In this document: positions 63,775 to 64,000 of the stretch, one piece after another
How the letters are laid out: each line of letters starts with the position of its first letter
Numbering within the stretch: position 1 is the stretch's first letter
Assembly: GCF_016907545.1 (NCBI RefSeq)
Contig: NZ_JAFBCD010000001.1
Span: 3,162,001 to 3,226,000, forward strand
Direction of reading: 5' to 3'
DNA length: 64,000 nucleotides
Source of the DNA: Paenarthrobacter ilicis
GTDB taxonomy: Bacteria; Actinomycetota; Actinomycetes; Actinomycetales; Micrococcaceae
Program-made: the position numbers and the translations under genes
The notes under the pieces: model-generated
What the model was told of the DNA's origin: nothing
The model's database searches: none
Seen by the model: the letters and a program-made list of their open reading frames with translations, nothing else

Positions 63775-64000
63775 TGATCAACCCCACCAGTCTGCAGCCG
63801 TCTCGGCGGTTGTTGATCTGTTCGAAGGGGCGCTAACCCCACCTCGTGACGTGCTCGCCGGACGCGCACCCGGCGCCGAAGGCCACGATGGATTCGCAGT
63901 TGAACGCGCCGTCCTGGAATCCAACCTGGCTGCGATAACCACTCGCGAGGCCGTCGACGAACAGAATGAACTCGCGCTCTTAGCTGAGACAGACTTGCAG
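63758..64000 (+). CDS. res: Type III restriction endonuclease subunit (Res), 5' part
   Basis: The first 81 codons, from GTG 63758 with GGAACGG upstream, overlapping mod by 17 bp. The protein begins MKFRFDDQPHQSAAVSAVVD followed by LFEG, the standard N-terminus of Res proteins, which are SF2 helicase/nuclease subunits acting with Mod. Helicase motifs and the nuclease are beyond the window edge. Position directly after mod supports the assignment. Confidence 0.85.
   Translation, partial: MKFRFDDQPHQSAAVSAVVDLFEGALTPPRDVLAGRAPGAEGHDGFAVERAVLESNLAAITTREAVDEQNELALLAETDLQ

Overview
The window is GC-rich, densely coded DNA with mixed strands, many 4-bp GTGA/ATGA gene overlaps and frequent GTG/TTG starts. 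The gene complement (GlxR-type Crp, MarP, TopA with a Lys/Ala-rich tail, actinobacterial Tad locus, KtrAB, AcuC, LldD) points to an actinobacterium of the Micrococcaceae, most likely Arthrobacter or Paenarthrobacter. This placement is inferred from protein families and gene order; no search was run.

Layout. 1-3.3 kb: a sugar-type cassette (SDR fragment, Gfo/Idh/MocA oxidoreductase, divergent LacI regulator with a palindromic operator). 3.4-7.7 kb: L-lactate oxidation (GntR/FCD regulator divergent from lldD with twin operators), gdhA and an ArsR-type regulator. 7.7-12 kb: AcuC deacetylase, KtrB/KtrA potassium uptake, proC. 12.3-22 kb: housekeeping genes (TIM-barrel epimerase, Ppx/GppA, SseB-like, topA, HTH regulator plus methyltransferase, two paralogous lipoproteins, trhO). 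22.2-30.7 kb: GNAT protein, an MrfA/YprA-like helicase, and facing it a complete actinobacterial Tad-like operon (CpaE/Ssd, TadA, TadB, TadC, DUF4244 pilin-like, two TadE-like proteins). 30.7-37.7 kb: family-A polymerase, NudL-type Nudix, nth, a membrane protein with a long Ala/Pro linker, acs. 37.8-49 kb: DeoR regulator, ABC/FtsX exporter, then an alpha-galactoside module (LacI, Gfo/Idh, MalF/MalG-type permeases, binding protein, GH36 alpha-galactosidase) tied together by three copies of one operator. 49-60.9 kb: aroQ, marP, crp, Nudix, RidA, DUF4177, a class A PBP, a metallophosphoesterase and a heterodimeric ABC exporter. 61-64 kb: tRNA-Pro(CGG), a 38-bp dyad, a serine-recombinase C-terminal remnant and a type III restriction-modification system that runs off the window, which looks like the edge of an integrated island.

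Several blocks keep an order known from mycobacteria (Rv3660c-Rv3654c; nth, Nudix, marP, crp, RidA, DUF4177, ponA2, metallophosphoesterase), with the sugar-uptake genes interrupting it.

The least explained structures are three arrays of a 32-bp direct repeat, each unit starting with GTGAGAGAG, lying directly at the stop codons of aroQ, marP and a Nudix gene (49.0-52.1 kb). Others are two in-frame tandem-repeat tracts in one small TadE-like gene, a set of long near-perfect inverted repeats at gene ends, and the tRNA/dyad/recombinase junction.
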